DNA of 64,000 nt from Psilocybe azurescens (GCA_023853785.1 JAJIRX010000590.1:611903-675902), one strand, 5' to 3'. Positions 45,595 to 58,094 are shown, numbered from the stretch's first letter. Translations and numbers: made by a program. The notes: generated by a model not told the origin, from the sequence alone.

Positions 45595-46337
45595 TATGAC
45601 ATTATTTTCTGGAAAAAATTTGAAGACTCTGTGTAATATCAAGTACACCTTATAACTCTATACAAGTAGTACTCCCTGGTCTTAGGATGAAGTACTGCTG
45701 AATGTAAGTCATACAACTTACATTGTACTCAGATCTGCAGCATCTGATGGCCATCTGTTGGATTTTGAATATTAATAACATGAGCTTGTTGCCTACTCTG
45801 CTAGGCTCATTTCTGCATTTTGTGCCACACAAGTACACCTAAATACATTGGGACTACTTTGAAATAGATTTATTTTACTTATAATCCCTTTTAAAAAATT
45901 TATTAGGTGTATCTGTAACCACAAATAGCCAAATACAAATTGGACTGAACACAACCAAAACACAATAGTATATTAGATGACTCCCACAAATTTCTACACG
46001 AACAGGTACCAATAGAACTGTAGAAATTCCACTCTTTGAACAGAGCCACCATTTGGCAGACAAAGTTTAGGCTCCGCTGATGCCTCTAATCCAGCTGTTC
46101 TTGGCAACTATTTGGTGTGTAAGTAAAATGTAGGGCTCTTGCTGTAATACACACCAAACAGAATACATAGTACAGCATAGTATGTGTGGAAAAATAGTAC
46201 TGTATTGCTTTTATCTGTAAGTAGTACAACAGAAAACCAGGAAATCAAGTACACCCAGAGCATTGAGAGTACCTCTTGAGTACATACTAAATTTCATGGC
46301 ATAGAACCTTCAATTTTTTCCAGAAAATAATGTCATA
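45595..46337. mobile_element. 743 bp non-autonomous transposon with 6 bp target duplication
   Basis: Both ends read TATGACATTATTTTCTGGAA inward. ACAACT flanks each end (45589-45594, 46338-46343), inside the host minisatellite. TIR similarity continues to about 30 bp, followed by patchy similarity around AAGTACACC. TAT-beginning termini plus a 6 bp duplication are the same hallmarks as the 6.45 kb element at 8337. No coding region is recognised. Confidence 0.88.
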
Positions 46338-46343
46338 ACAACT

Positions 46344-47213
46344 GTACAACTTTACTACTACTTACATGAACTCTCTACATAACTGTACTGCATGACTGTC
46401 TTTATGAAAAACTTATAAACTTGGATTCTACTACTTAAAGCACTCTATTATATGTCCACTCTGCAAAATAATTAAAGAAAAGTCCCTATGACAGTTGTGT
46501 GACTTGGTCTACTTCAAGTCTACTTAATATTTACATGTTTTTATGTTCAGATCCCATCTGTATCTGAATTCTGGATAGTTGAGAGCACAAGCTGCATATA
46601 ATAAAACCAGTATAAAATGATGCTATAAATGACCTAGACTTATCAGGAATAATGTTAGGATATTTAGGTGCAGTGGAATAGTCAGACAATATGCTTACCT
46701 CATAAGATATTTAGAACCCAGTGTTACACCTCGTCCTTGCTATCTGTACCCAAGTCTGATCCAGAATCACTGATAAAATCTTCATTCTCAATGTCTGGAC
46801 CTGTTTTTCTTTGTGAGCTCAAAGCCTTTTGAGATGTACAGGGGCTGGAACAGGAGTATAAGTGACTGAAGCATTAGTGTGGAATAAAATAGATATATAC
46901 CATTAGACTGACCCAGATATATAGTGTGATCCTGCACACCAGCCTTGCTCTTCAAAAGCTAGCATGCTGTGCTGACAACAAAACTGGTGGTTAAAGTGTC
47001 ATCAGAATAAACAATCATTCCCTGTTGGTAAGACACCTTTGCGCATATAAGCCATGAAGAATAATTGGCATCATCTGGCTCAGTCTCATTAATCCAGTCA
47101 AAGAGTTGGGGAAATAAGTTCCAAAGCTTTGCATCCAGGGATAAGTTGGAATATGTGGCCTTGAAATCAAAGCCAGACTATTTCATAACACAAAGCTCAG
47201 ACTGCTTTATGTA
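46344..47213. other. CpG-poor DNA with a decayed coding fragment
   Basis: The minus strand between 46940 and 47160 reads ATYSNLSLDAKLWNLFPQLF and INETEPDDANYSSWLICA, which looks protein-derived. I cannot name the family. Confidence 0.35.
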
Positions 47214-47530
47214 GGCAATGGCATGGGTTGGGGTAACCCGCACAAGTTACAGGTAGGAGTACTGCGTGGGGAGGGTACGGTTTATGTTAGCCCTACCCGT
47301 GAGCTTTCGAACGAGCCTAAAAAACATATTTTTGGACCAAAACTAAAGGAGATATGACTGATTTTGCAAAATTCATCGAAATTAGCCATATCTCATTCAA
47401 TTCTGGGTCGATTTGGACATTTTTGGGCTCTTTTTGACGGGTAAACCCGTGGGGTTGCGGGTAGAATTCCGCCACGGGTAGGGGTACGGGTTGCTGGCGC
47501 GATACCCATGGGTTTACCTGTGCCATTGCC
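47214..47530. mobile_element. 317 bp MITE, CpG-retaining
   Basis: GGCAATGGCA at the left end and TGCCATTGCC at the right end, flanked by TA on both sides (47212-47213, 47531-47532). The interior has several GGGTA/TACCC blocks and keeps many CpGs, which suggests recent insertion. No coding capacity. Confidence 0.85.
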
Positions 47531-47532
47531 TA

Positions 47533-49950
47533 GCTTCATGCATTCACCAATTTTCTTCAAAGACTGAACCATGAGTAGCCATTGCTTTTTGGTCAATTTT
47601 TACTCATTGAACTATTTTTGAGAAATTTTGGGCACCTCTTGTTGCCAATCATATGTAGCACCTGATGTCTTACATATTTCCCACATATGTGCAAAATTAC
47701 ACCTGGAATTCAATTTGCAAGCAAATGACTTCACTTATTTGAACTCCATGCAGCTCATTGTCTGAAAATTGCTAGGAAATATCAACTAATGGATTGGATT
47801 CCTGACATAATTCAAGCTCTTATAGCAATTCCTCTTTCCAACTACACTGAAGATGACCTTGCTTCAATTGAATTCAATATATACATCATCATTGCAACTG
47901 AAAAAGAGGTACTTTCATGCTAGCAAAAACATTTAGGTAACAATGCACCCCTTCCCAAGACTTTCAACAATGACCCATTTTGTTCACAGCACAACTTATG
48001 CAAGCAAGTTTTAATCCCAGAGACATTGAAGAACACAGATCCTCAAGGGATGCATAGGAACTGTAAGTCATAGATCATTGACTGGCTCAAGCAATCAGAA
48101 TCCATTCAAAAAGAACAATCTATTATGGATGATGCTAGCATTGGTCATGATTTAGAATAAAATCCAAACATATCTATAGCATACCACATTCATTTAGTGG
48201 AATACACTCCTTTCTAGTAGTACTATATTCTTTTAAACATGATAATATTTGATCAAATAATGCAAAGCAAACTTGGTATCCATGAAATAGCTTTTGAGCT
48301 TGGCAGAGACACTCTGTTTGTTCTGTGGCATACCAATTTCCCTAACAAATATATTTAACAAATGCAATGTACAAACGGATTGTCCTTTGTCCAAGGTACA
48401 AAAACTGAGCACAACATAAAAGTATAGACTCAAGGTCACCTTTGATATCACGCAAGTCCATTTTGAACACCCTAGTCAGCCAATTATAGGCTGGAAGGGA
48501 TTTGAGATGTGAGGGAGGTGAAGTGACGGTCATCATTGGTCATGCACAAAAGTTGTGTTCCAGAATGCAACTTTGCATGTGATTGTCAGGCAAAAATCTG
48601 AAAATTTCCCATGCACAACACAGCCTTCAAAATAAGCCTGAAGACCTTACAGGATGCCAATATAATCTGCAACACTAACTAGGGAGTCTCAAAATAGCTC
48701 ATACATGTTCAATATATGTTATTGACACCTCCAATATTGTTTATATTCCAAAGAACATCCTTTTCCAGTTATAATAACCAAAAATTTTACATACCTGGCA
48801 GAGCTTTAATTTGATAGTGTGCTGCTGAATTACCACAAATGTCTATTTTTCATAATCATGACAGCCCAGCTGGCTGGTCTTGGCAACATTTGAAAAAATG
48901 TGTGCAACTTACAGAATAAAGTTTGGGCAGTCAAATATATGTTTAGACAGGCTATAATATGTTTTGGCCTATGCCTGTCCATCTGTGGAAATATTCCCTA
49001 TAGAAATATTCAAGCATTTTGCAGTGTTTGAAAACATTTTGGCGTGCTGTAAGGAATGGCAGGAGCCCAGTAGTTGGTTATAGATTTGTATGGTTCTTCA
49101 AAGATTTCAAGGATGACCATACACTTGGCTTCCACAATGAAGATAGTGACATGTTCATAATGCCATCACGCCATGTTAAAGGATGTTTTCACCTCCTTGG
49201 CAGGATTGCTACTGGGTCCATATGTAAAGTGAACAATATGAAGAAGGACCAAGAGCACTGACTCGAGGTCATGAGATCAATAGTGATATACAGCATTGTC
49301 CTCTAGTGAGAGATTGGCGAATGGAGCCCAATTTCCTCACCCAGATTGCCAATTGTACATTCCATTGTACATTGAGACTATGACATACCATATGAGTTAA
49401 GAGTCATCCTTGCACTTCTCTTCCCTTCTGTGAGCCAATGTGGCAGGAATTCAAAAATAAAATAAATTATTCAATCCAGATAAGATTACCATTTCTCCCC
49501 AGGTTTGTATCAGGATTTGTATTAAGCATACTGCCTCAAAATTTCACAGTATGTCCTCCTCAAGTAGGACTTTTATAGAGAAACTGAGAAACTTAATCCA
49601 GGCCACTGTATAATTCAAAGTGATTCTACACATACAGCTTATGCAGGATAGTTATATAGGATGACATTTACTCATTCTTGATCCCATTGTCTTCATTTTA
49701 CAAATCCCCATCTTTGGACCCCTTGTCCTCATCTTTCTTATACTCTGCATTGTCCTTTACCTCATACTCAATCTCATTTTCATCCCCTACTTCTGAATCT
49801 TCTTTGTCTGTCTCCGGTTGTCTGATATCATTATCCTTGTCTTGCTCGAAATGCTCTCCTCATCGTTTGTGTGGCTCTCATTTATTTTTGCTTTCATTGA
49901 CCTATTTTCATTTTTATGTTGCTTCATGATTTTTCTTGAATGCCATAAGC
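47533..49950. other. Decayed coding fragments, no intact gene
   Basis: Near 47769-47915 the plus strand reads ARKYQLMDWIPDIIQAL and YTEDDLASIEFN, reminiscent of the helical region that follows the BTB domain in basidiomycete BTB proteins. Near 49660-49940 the minus strand gives an acidic, Lys/Asp/Glu-rich frame. Neither can be extended into a gene. Confidence 0.35.
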
Positions 49951-50109
49951 CTTGCCAGCATTGATTGTTGGATGCCCCTTTAGGACCAAAATTGATACAA
50001 CAGTGTCTTTTCTTGTTTTATGAGCTGGGGCAATTTGTTGCTCTTTGTATAACCAGTTACTAGTGGGAGTCCCTTTTTACTGACACTAAGAATGCTATAG
50101 AACATGTAC

Positions 50110-50345
50110 TTTACCTCCACCCATATACTCCATATGGAGTCCGCCTGGAACATATGTAAATGTTCAAAAAATTAACTTTGATAGGTGGAGTTCAGGTGGA
50201 CTCCAGGTGGACTCCAAATAATTCCACTTAAGTCCAACTGTAGTCCAGGTGGAGTTCAATTAGAATCCACCTGGACTCCAGATGGACTCCAGTTGGAGTT
50301 TCAACTTTAACTTCACATAAAATGAAATGGAATCCAGTTGGATTT
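50110..50345. repeat. Decamer-like cluster (TCCAGGTGGAC variant)
   Basis: AGGTGGACTCC and GTCCACCTGGAC words repeat about every 10-11 bp. Confidence 0.85.
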
Positions 50346-50594
50346 CAACTGGAATATATCAGTCTTTTAATCTTAGTGTAAATTCATAAGTGTAATATAA
50401 TATATTAATAGCTATGTACTACATTATTATCTAGTTGTGAGATCCATCATTAAAACAAAAAAACAAAACAAAAACATAACAGACAAAAAGGCTGGGCAGG
50501 AGGGTATGTACTTGGATTAAATGAACAAACAAACATATAAATGTAAAACAAAATGATAAAACAAAAACAAAAAGTAAAAAAAAGAAGTAAAAAA

Positions 50595-51285
50595 TCAAAA
50601 AAGGGGGCAGGAGGGTGATCATGTCAGTCGTAGCCCCTGCTAAACATGTTGGTTGTGTTGTATGCGCCATTATTGTTGTGGCTGTTGTATGCATCTGCCG
50701 TACACATTTCAGTTGTTGTATGTGCCCCATCCGTTGTACACATCATACATGTTGTTGTTGTCATCATGGCCATTGTGGCCATTGTACATGTTGTCATGGC
50801 CGTTGTGTGTGCTGCCATTCATGTCATACGTGTTGTGGTCTGTGCCGTGCATGTGCGTGTGCATGTCGTCATTGTCATTGGTACATGTTGTGGTAAATGC
50901 TGTGCGTGTTGTTGTTGTTGTTGTTGTCAGTATGTGTCGTGCCCGCCATTGTACATGCTGTTGTCGTACTGTACACATCGTACATGTTGCAGTATGTGCC
51001 ATATGTACACATCATCAGCCTATATCAAAAGGAGGGGGGGAAGAGTGGTTAGTGGGGGTGGTTAGTGGATTCATGACTTACATGGTGTCGTGGCCTTGTT
51101 TGCGTTCTGAGGTAGTGGGGAGAGCGCAATGGTGGCAGCAGGGTGGTGGTGGTGGTCGGAAGGCAAGGTGGGATGGTCAGAGTAACCAACGGACCAATGT
51201 GGCAACAATGAGTCACACATGTGACATTGTTTAACGCTTGCCAAGAATTGCCAAGAAATAATCTGAATCGATATGTAGCCATCAT
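50595..51285 (-). repeat. Composite low-complexity module, copy 3
   Basis: Minus-strand order: leader (GGCAATTCTTGGCAAG; CCGACCACCACCACC; ACAAGGCCACGACACCA), an intron-like segment starting GTAAGTCATG and ending TTGATATAG, and a core of ACAACAACAACATGTATGATG-type repeats (His/Asn/Asp/Tyr/Met-rich frame). The end is GCTACGACTGACATGATC with a CCTCCTGCCCCCTTTTTT tail. The leader, intron and tail match copies 1, 2 and 4. Confidence 0.7.
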
Positions 51286-51302
51286 ATTTTGTTAGACAAT
51301 AA

Positions 51303-51376
51303 TGCTCTTGTGGCTTAGTTGGTTTATTGCTTGTGTTCAGTGTTCTTGGATGCCTGAGTTCAATTCTTGCTAGTGC
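51303..51376 (+). repeat. tRNA-like (SINE-type) sequence
   Basis: TGGCTTAGTTGG (A-box-like) and GAGTTCAATTC (B-box-like), followed by a T-run. It is the counterpart of 42834-42912 and lies in the same position and orientation next to module copy 3. Confidence 0.5.
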
Positions 51377-51424
51377 TTTTTTTTTTACACTATAATAAAA
51401 TATAATAAAATATAAATAAAATCC

Positions 51425-51660
51425 AGGGACCTTCCTCCACCTGGAGTCCATTTGAATTTGACCCTGAAATAGTGTATTTGTGTTAATATACATGATTCAT
51501 GAGTTAAATTTACATGGAATGCATATGGAGGATGTGGAACTCCACATGAAGTTCCATATGGAGTCCAGATGGAATTCCACATCCTCCACATTGGCCCACA
51601 TGGAGGATGAGTCAATTCCAGCTGGACTCCATGTGGAGTCTCCACCTCTAAATGGCTGGG
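51425..51660. repeat. Decamer-like cluster
   Basis: CCACATGGAGGATG, CCATATGGAGTCC and CCAGATGGAATTCC words; a diverged member of the same repeat style. Confidence 0.7.
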
Positions 51661-51839
51661 ATACCTGCAAAAAAAGGTCACCAAACTCCACCTGGAATAT
51701 ATGGGTGAGGGTAAAGACATCTATAGAACTCTGGGTTTGTCATGAGAACCTGTCAATCACATTTGATATGCCATACCCTGTTGGTAAATATGCTTCGCAC
51801 ACTGTCAGGAAGGCAATGGGAAGCTTCTAGTAGCTCTTC

Positions 51840-54800
51840 TAGGCATTCATCCAGCTCTTGACAGGCTTCCCTGGATAGATTTTTTTGTTTTTGTCTGTAT
51901 GAATAGATGTATCCAGGATTTTCCATGAATCACTCCCAGAAAACCTCTCCTTTGTTTTTGGTTTTTGGTGGAAAGTATAGGGCTCTTCTCTTCCCAAAAG
52001 GTAGAATCAGATGACCAGTGATGTTTTTAAACTTTCCTGTATTGCAAGCCCTGAATAATGGCTTGTTACAGTGGCAGAGTGTACAATTGATCATCCAAAT
52101 TTCCAGGGCCTCATCCAGACTAGCTGCGATTATTTTGAATTCAGGATCGATTCTCCATTTGTCATTAAGGATTGCCCAAGTCTGTTGGGTGAAATTGATG
52201 AAAAGCTTTGAAGCTTCAGTCTTGATGGAATCTGGAGCTGCATTGATGTAACTCTCCAGATTGCTTGACAGGCCATCTCTCTTTTGATGAGAACAGCAGG
52301 ATTTTCTTTGATACTTGATGTAATCTGTTTCCAGGTTGGCCTTGAGCCAATTAGGAATTTTTCAAGGTCCTCAGCTTCTTCGTGAACTGCCATTGGCACT
52401 TGTGGCTTGCAAATGATATCTCCCAGGACTCTGTGGACTGTGTTGTTGTCTATCTGGAGTACCTCTGTGATATTTGCTCTTTGGAAGTCAAACAAGTGCA
52501 AGAAAAACATGCCAAAGCAATCGCAAATTTGTTTGTAGAGTAAAACAACCAGTGATTGCCAAGTGTATGAATAGACAACTGGCGGAGTGAATATGACTGA
52601 TTGCATTAAGTATGCAAACAATCCAGTTTGTACACCATAATTTGGAGGCTGTATGCAATGAATCGTTTAATGTGTTCTGTTCAGGATGCCCAGACATCTA
52701 CTGAGGAATGAGAACCAAAGATTAGAAGGTATCCATAAAACCAGACATGTCTCCTGAAATTCTTTGACCTAAGTATACCAAATTAGAAATGTAAGCTCAT
52801 TCTGTGTCCTGGATACGCACACTTGCATCTATGCAATGAATTATGTCATTGATAGTAGCACCTCCTAGACAAAACTCATCTTTGATACCATATGATTCCT
52901 TGGACACCTTGTCATCATATATTGTCTTTATGGAAGAAACTTGTGACTTGAAATCTGGTGTTCAATTGTAGACCTCCTTCTCATTGAATAAATTCTGTGA
53001 ATTATCTTGTTGTTGTATTGCCTCATAAGTCTGGTTGTATGCATCTCTGTAAGAGATGTGAGAGATTTTTGGTGTGAAAGTGAGTTTTCTGCTTGAAGGC
53101 CTCTATACATTGAAAGTGTATTGATGGTATGAATCTCTCCTGACAAGAATCCAGCAGCACTGTAAGAGGCCTCTAAGCAGTCCAGCCTCCACAGTGCACT
53201 GAGAGGTCCCTTTGAGTGGTGTGCATGAATGGTGACTCCAACGTCATCAAAAAGTTCTCTGTTTTTATGGCATTTCATGTACTCCCAGTCAAGAGCATTG
53301 AATGACCCCTCAAGCTTCTCCAAAGCCTTGGGCAAGCTGATCCCAAGGTCTGGCCCAGCACAATGTGTTGCTCTTTTACATTCTTTGATCTGTACCACAA
53401 AGAAGAATGATCCAAAGTGAGCCATTGTATTGTCTCCATGTTCTACCTTTCATTACCCAGGTTATAGATGAGGTATGTAAGGTAAGAACTCTCTATCACT
53501 CACTGTTCTCAACATTTCAATGATGAGTTTTCCAAAATCAGTGTGTTGGAGTGGGAGAGACTTGACTTTGGATATTTTCTTGTGCATCTGAAAGGCTGCT
53601 TGGCTCCTGTCTGTTGGATAAAGCAAAGCCATGGTGGCTGGAACACTTTTACCAAGGGCAGGCATCAAAAAATTATCCCAGAACTGTCCCTGTACTTCTA
53701 GAGATACCTGGTTTTTCCAGAAATGGCGGTGAGGGTCTCTGTGAGTCATTCTAGGAAAGAAAAAAGGATATCAACAATGGTTGGCTCTTGAATAGATCCA
53801 AATAATATGTGGGGAATGGTACTGAGCTGGAACAATTTGGTGTACCAATTCTCATGCATTCCTCCTTGTTCTCTGCTTTCTGCAGAATCTGGGAAAAGGA
53901 GCTCAACACTGATATGATTGTTCTTCCAAATTGGAGCTTTGGGTTGCATCATGGGTCCCAAATAAACAGACACTGGCCCTTTGAATCTTGGTCTTTTGTG
54001 ATCCAGACTAAGCTGTTGATGTCGCAGGAGTACTCTAGGGTGTTAGGTTTTTACAGAGTCTTTCTCCAGGTCCAGGACAACAAATCAACCTTGATCTGTT
54101 TTTCCAGTAAGAAGGATTTCATCACCAGAGGTATCAGCTCTCAGTAGAAGATCTTGTAGACCTAGGTGGATGCTATCAATGACGACAATATGCTCTCTCT
54201 TCCTTTCTTTTGCTTCAGAATCAAGGTAATAGGTGGTGGACTTTGGAGGACTGTCCAGTCCCATGGGGCACAGATGTTCCTTTACAAGCCTCGGTGGTCC
54301 TGAGTTGTAATTCTGGGAAAAATTGGGGAGGATCCTATATCTGTAATCCTTGAATAATGTCTATGGAAAGATGGTTATTCGATTTGCCAAGTATACTAGA
54401 GATGGATCATGATGTACAACGGTATCATGAATCAGAATCAATGCATCCAATGTTGGCCCATTAGTGTAATCATCGAAGGTATAGTCAAAAGGATGCAATA
54501 GATCTGTAAGGGAACAGGTCCCAGGTATATCTGGGCCCTTGTTTGGCTGGCTGAATTGCCCAGCCCTTGCCTGGAGTCCAATCATGACCGACGGGGCACC
54601 ATTGCCTCTGGGTGGGCCCTCTCTGGATAATTGCAGTATCTTCTCCCTCTACTCTTTGCTGTTCAGTTTTTCCATCCTTATCTTGGTCAATATCCATTCC
54701 ATTTTCAGTCCTGAATTGTGTTGACAAGCTGCTTATGTAAGTAGCAGCAGAGGTTGTGCCCTTCAGAACTGCTGTCTTCTGTGTTGTGTGAGCTTTGGGT

Positions 54801-56095
54801 AAAGCCTTTTTCTTGTTGGAATTGGGGGCTCAATGCATTCTTGTCTGTTGTGTATGCTTTCTAGCATCTTGCAACACATGTGGCAGATGCTCATCTCCAT
54901 GTTGAGGTGGCTAATGACCTGATGGGGAGAATTTTTGTTGGATAACTGTAACTGGTTGAGGAGATTCCTCAAAGAATTTTTCATTAGATCGGAGTCCTCA
55001 GATGTTTTGATCCCATCCATATTGTGAGCATCAAAATGTTCTGAATAGGCCTGGAAATTTTGGCATCTGGCAATGATCAGGTCATTGAGGTCTTCCACCA
55101 TTGTTTTTCAGAGATAGTGATAACACAATACTCTTGGTCATTCCCAGGACAGATTCTGATCAAGAAGCATGCCGTGCAGCATTAAATTCTGAGCTACAGT
55201 ATATAGCAGCTTATTGGGCTACAGTCATGGCCATTCTGCTTCCAGTTCAGTGAACATAGCTTTATTGGTTGAAGACTTTGGTGCTGTTTATCCCAGCTGA
55301 ATAGAGAACAGATCCCGGTCAAGAGACATGTACCATTCCAACTCTCCCAGTCCTCTGAAATTTTTGTCCAAGAGTTTGCCTGATAATCCCTTCCAAGCAA
55401 GTAGACTACTTTCCTGCTAGGCATGAACACAATCACAAAGAAGTGATTTGCTGATTTCATGGACAATCTTCCCCATGGACAACACAGAGAAGATCCTCAT
55501 ATGGACAGGCAATACCACATGGGGAGAGATCAAAAGGGATTGAAAATGATCAATATCTTGTTCATCAATGGCCTTCCTCATTGCAGCATAAAAAAGGTGT
55601 GGAAATGTACTGAAATTTAGGATTCTCCATTTTAGACCAAAGAGATAGAAGTCAGAGGTCCATGATGTTGGCCTCAAGCCATGTTTTGTGCCAAAGAGTA
55701 TGGATTGATTCATATGCTGAAAGCAATAGGTGAGGTTCCATGAGAAAGATCTCTGTCCTTATTATCAATGATCTGTCACTATGAAGCTAATCAAGAGCTT
55801 ACCAATTTTGCTGGGTGGATTTTCCCTGATAGGTACTGGTGAAATGCTTAGCCTTTGTGGATTTTGCTCTGGAGATCCTTGGTAGTCACTGTCTGACTGT
55901 GTAGATGACTCTGTTATTTTACTTGATTGGGAGCTATTGGTTGGATTGTGTTTGAGTCTCAGAAAATGAGAGAAATAGACACCCCTGATTGCTTGATCTA
56001 AATTGTCTTCTGGAAAACTACTGTCTGTAGTGTTTGAATTGTCATTGTGGAAAAGGTCCTTGGATTTAATATTGTAATTTGATGGTTTGCTGCGA
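51840..56095 (-). pseudogene. TE-associated gene with Ulp1-like protease segment, decayed
   Basis: Minus-strand exon-like frames in order: an acidic/polar N-terminal exon (SKDLFHNDNSNTTDSSFPED ... RENPPSKI, donor GTAAGC near 55800), AAMRKAIDEQDIDHFQSLL, then HFFVIVFMPSRKVVYLLGRD and NWKQNGHDCSPISC, which resembles the catalytic QNGxDCGP block of Ulp1/C48-type cysteine proteases (Gly replaced by Ser). After this come HQVISHLNMEMSICHMCCKML, TFDDYTNGPTLDALILIHDT, and a long segment with LPALGKSVPATMAL-like and SALWRLDCLEASYSAAGFLS blocks. Many stops and frame changes separate them. Large proteins of this kind accompany transposons in Agaricomycetes, but I cannot name the element. Confidence 0.45.
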
Positions 56096-56109
56096 GGTCT
56101 TTCCTTTCC

Positions 56110-56450
56110 CCACACAATCCATATGGACTCCAGTGGACTCCAGTGGACTCCAGTGGACTCCAGTGGACTCCACTGGACTCTCTGTCCAGCCAAACTGGCT
56201 GACAGATTGTCCAGTCCACTGGACTGGAACTGGACTGCAGTCCACTGGAGTCCACTGGACTCGCACTGGACTCCTGCCAAATTTTCAGTCCAGTCTCAGT
56301 CCAGTGGATTATGAGTCCAGTCAAGTCCACTGGAGTCCACTGGAGTCCACTGGACTAGGGCTTAAATATTCACTGAACAACAACAAATAATATATTTATT
56401 AGCACAGTCCAGTGGAGTCCAGTGGAGTCCAGTTGAATCCACTGGAGTCC
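56110..56450. repeat. Decamer array GGACTCCAGT / ACTGGAGTCC
   Basis: Up to five perfect head-to-tail GTGGACTCCA units, then the inverted form CACTGGAGTC. Starts CACACAATCCATATGGACTCC, the same border as at 58300 and 58930. Confidence 0.92.
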
Positions 56451-56639
56451 ACTGGATGCAATAATTAACACAATATCCAAAGTATGATCATTAGTTATTA
56501 ATATTAATTGCAAAAATAAAAGACTAAAATCAATGGAAATAAACTCTATGAAATGACAGTTAAATGAAACAATAGTTAAATACACTAGGGAGCAATGCCT
56601 CCCTATGGATACAATTTTGTATTTTGTTCAGTCCGCGGG

Positions 56640-57960
56640 GTCAAATTTCACAAGAACATGTGATGCTCACACGTGCCCGGCATCGGCCGATCGGCACGAC
56701 AACCATCAAATGGACGACCCCAACCTTTCTTCCGACTACCACTACCACCACCTTGTCGGTCGGAGCCAGGCGACAGCCAACCCGACGCGACAGAGGTTGA
56801 CGACCGAGGACGAGGACAAGGACGCAGATGCGGACGCGGACGGCGGCCGCGACAGGGACGACGACGGACGCGGACGGCAGGGACGTAGGACGAGGATGAT
56901 GACGCCGGACATGGACGCGACAGGGACGACGACACGACAGCTGGCGATGACAACGACGTGGACGTGGACGACAGGGACGATGACGCTGGACGCGGACGGC
57001 GGCTGCGACAGGGACGACAACAGACGCTGGACGGCAGGGACGACAACGCCGGACGGCAGGGACGACAACGCTGGACGGCAGGGACGACAACGTGGACGGC
57101 AGGGACGACAACGTGGACGGCAGGGACGAGGACGTGGACGGCAGGGACGAGGACGTGGACGGCGGGGACGACGACACGGACGGCGGGGACGACGACACGG
57201 ACGTGGACGCGACAGGGACGGCGACAGCGGATGCGACAGGGACGGGGACGACAGGGACGACGACGCTGATGCGGACGGCGGCCGCGACAGGGACAAGGAC
57301 CGACGCCGGACGGCAGGGACGACGACGCGGATGTGGACGCGACAGGGACGAGGGATGTGGACGCTGACAGCAACGACGATGCGGACGCGACAGCAACGAG
57401 GACGGACGGGGACGACAGGGACAACGACGACGACGCCGGACGGGGACGGACGGGGACAACAGGGACGGGGACGGCAGGGACGACGACGAGGATGTGGACG
57501 CCGGACAGCGGCTGCGACAGGGACGAGGACCGATGCGGACAGCAGGGACGAGGACCGAAGCGGACGGCAGGGACGAGGACCGACGTGGACGGCAGGGACG
57601 AGGACCGACACGGACGGCAGGGACAAGGACCGACGTGGACGGCAGGGACAAGGACCGACACGGACGGCAGGGACAAGGACCGACACGGACGGCAGGGACG
57701 AGGACCGACACGGACGGCAGGGACAAGGACCGACACGGACGGCAGGGACGAGGACCGACACGGACGGCAGGGACGAGGACAAGGACGAGGACGCGGACGG
57801 CGGCTGCAACAGCGACAAGGACGGGTACGGCGGCTGCAACAGCGACAAGGACGGGTACGGCAGCTGCGACAGCGATGGATACGGACGCGGTACCGATGAC
57901 CCGACGGACGACACGTACGATGGTAAAGTACTGCTCCTGCTCCCCCTTTTTTATTTTTTT
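56640..57960 (+). repeat. Composite low-complexity module, copy 4 (CpG-rich, ~25 bp minisatellite core)
   Basis: The leader encodes LPLPPPCRSEPGDSQPDATE, matching copy 2. The core is a GAC-rich array with a ~25 bp unit (ACGGACGGCAGGGACGAGGACCGAC). Because 25 is not a multiple of three and the unit lacks stop codons, all three forward frames and the reverse frames stay open for hundreds of codons. It ends CTCCTGCTCCCCCTTTTTT and an AT-rich stretch containing GTAGTAATG. This is the most CpG-rich DNA in the right half. Confidence 0.75.
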
Positions 57961-58094
57961 ATTTTATTATCTTTTTTTCTTCCTTTTGTCTTGGCCCTCG
58001 CATGTAGATATGTAGTAATGTATTAAATAGTTATTAATATACTTTATTCCACTAATCTGAATTTATGTTAAGATTGAATTTATTTACTGTGTCA

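Noticed and set aside
45106..45648. ORFs across the ACCACTGT minisatellite
   Set aside because: They are a by-product of the tandem repeat and carry only repetitive Thr/Val/Tyr/Leu peptides.
56605..58026. Long overlapping ORFs on both strands (up to ~473 codons)
   Set aside because: They arise because the ~25 bp GAC-rich tandem unit lacks stop codons in most frames; frames cycle through each other and the products are pure low complexity. I describe the module, not these ORFs as separate genes.
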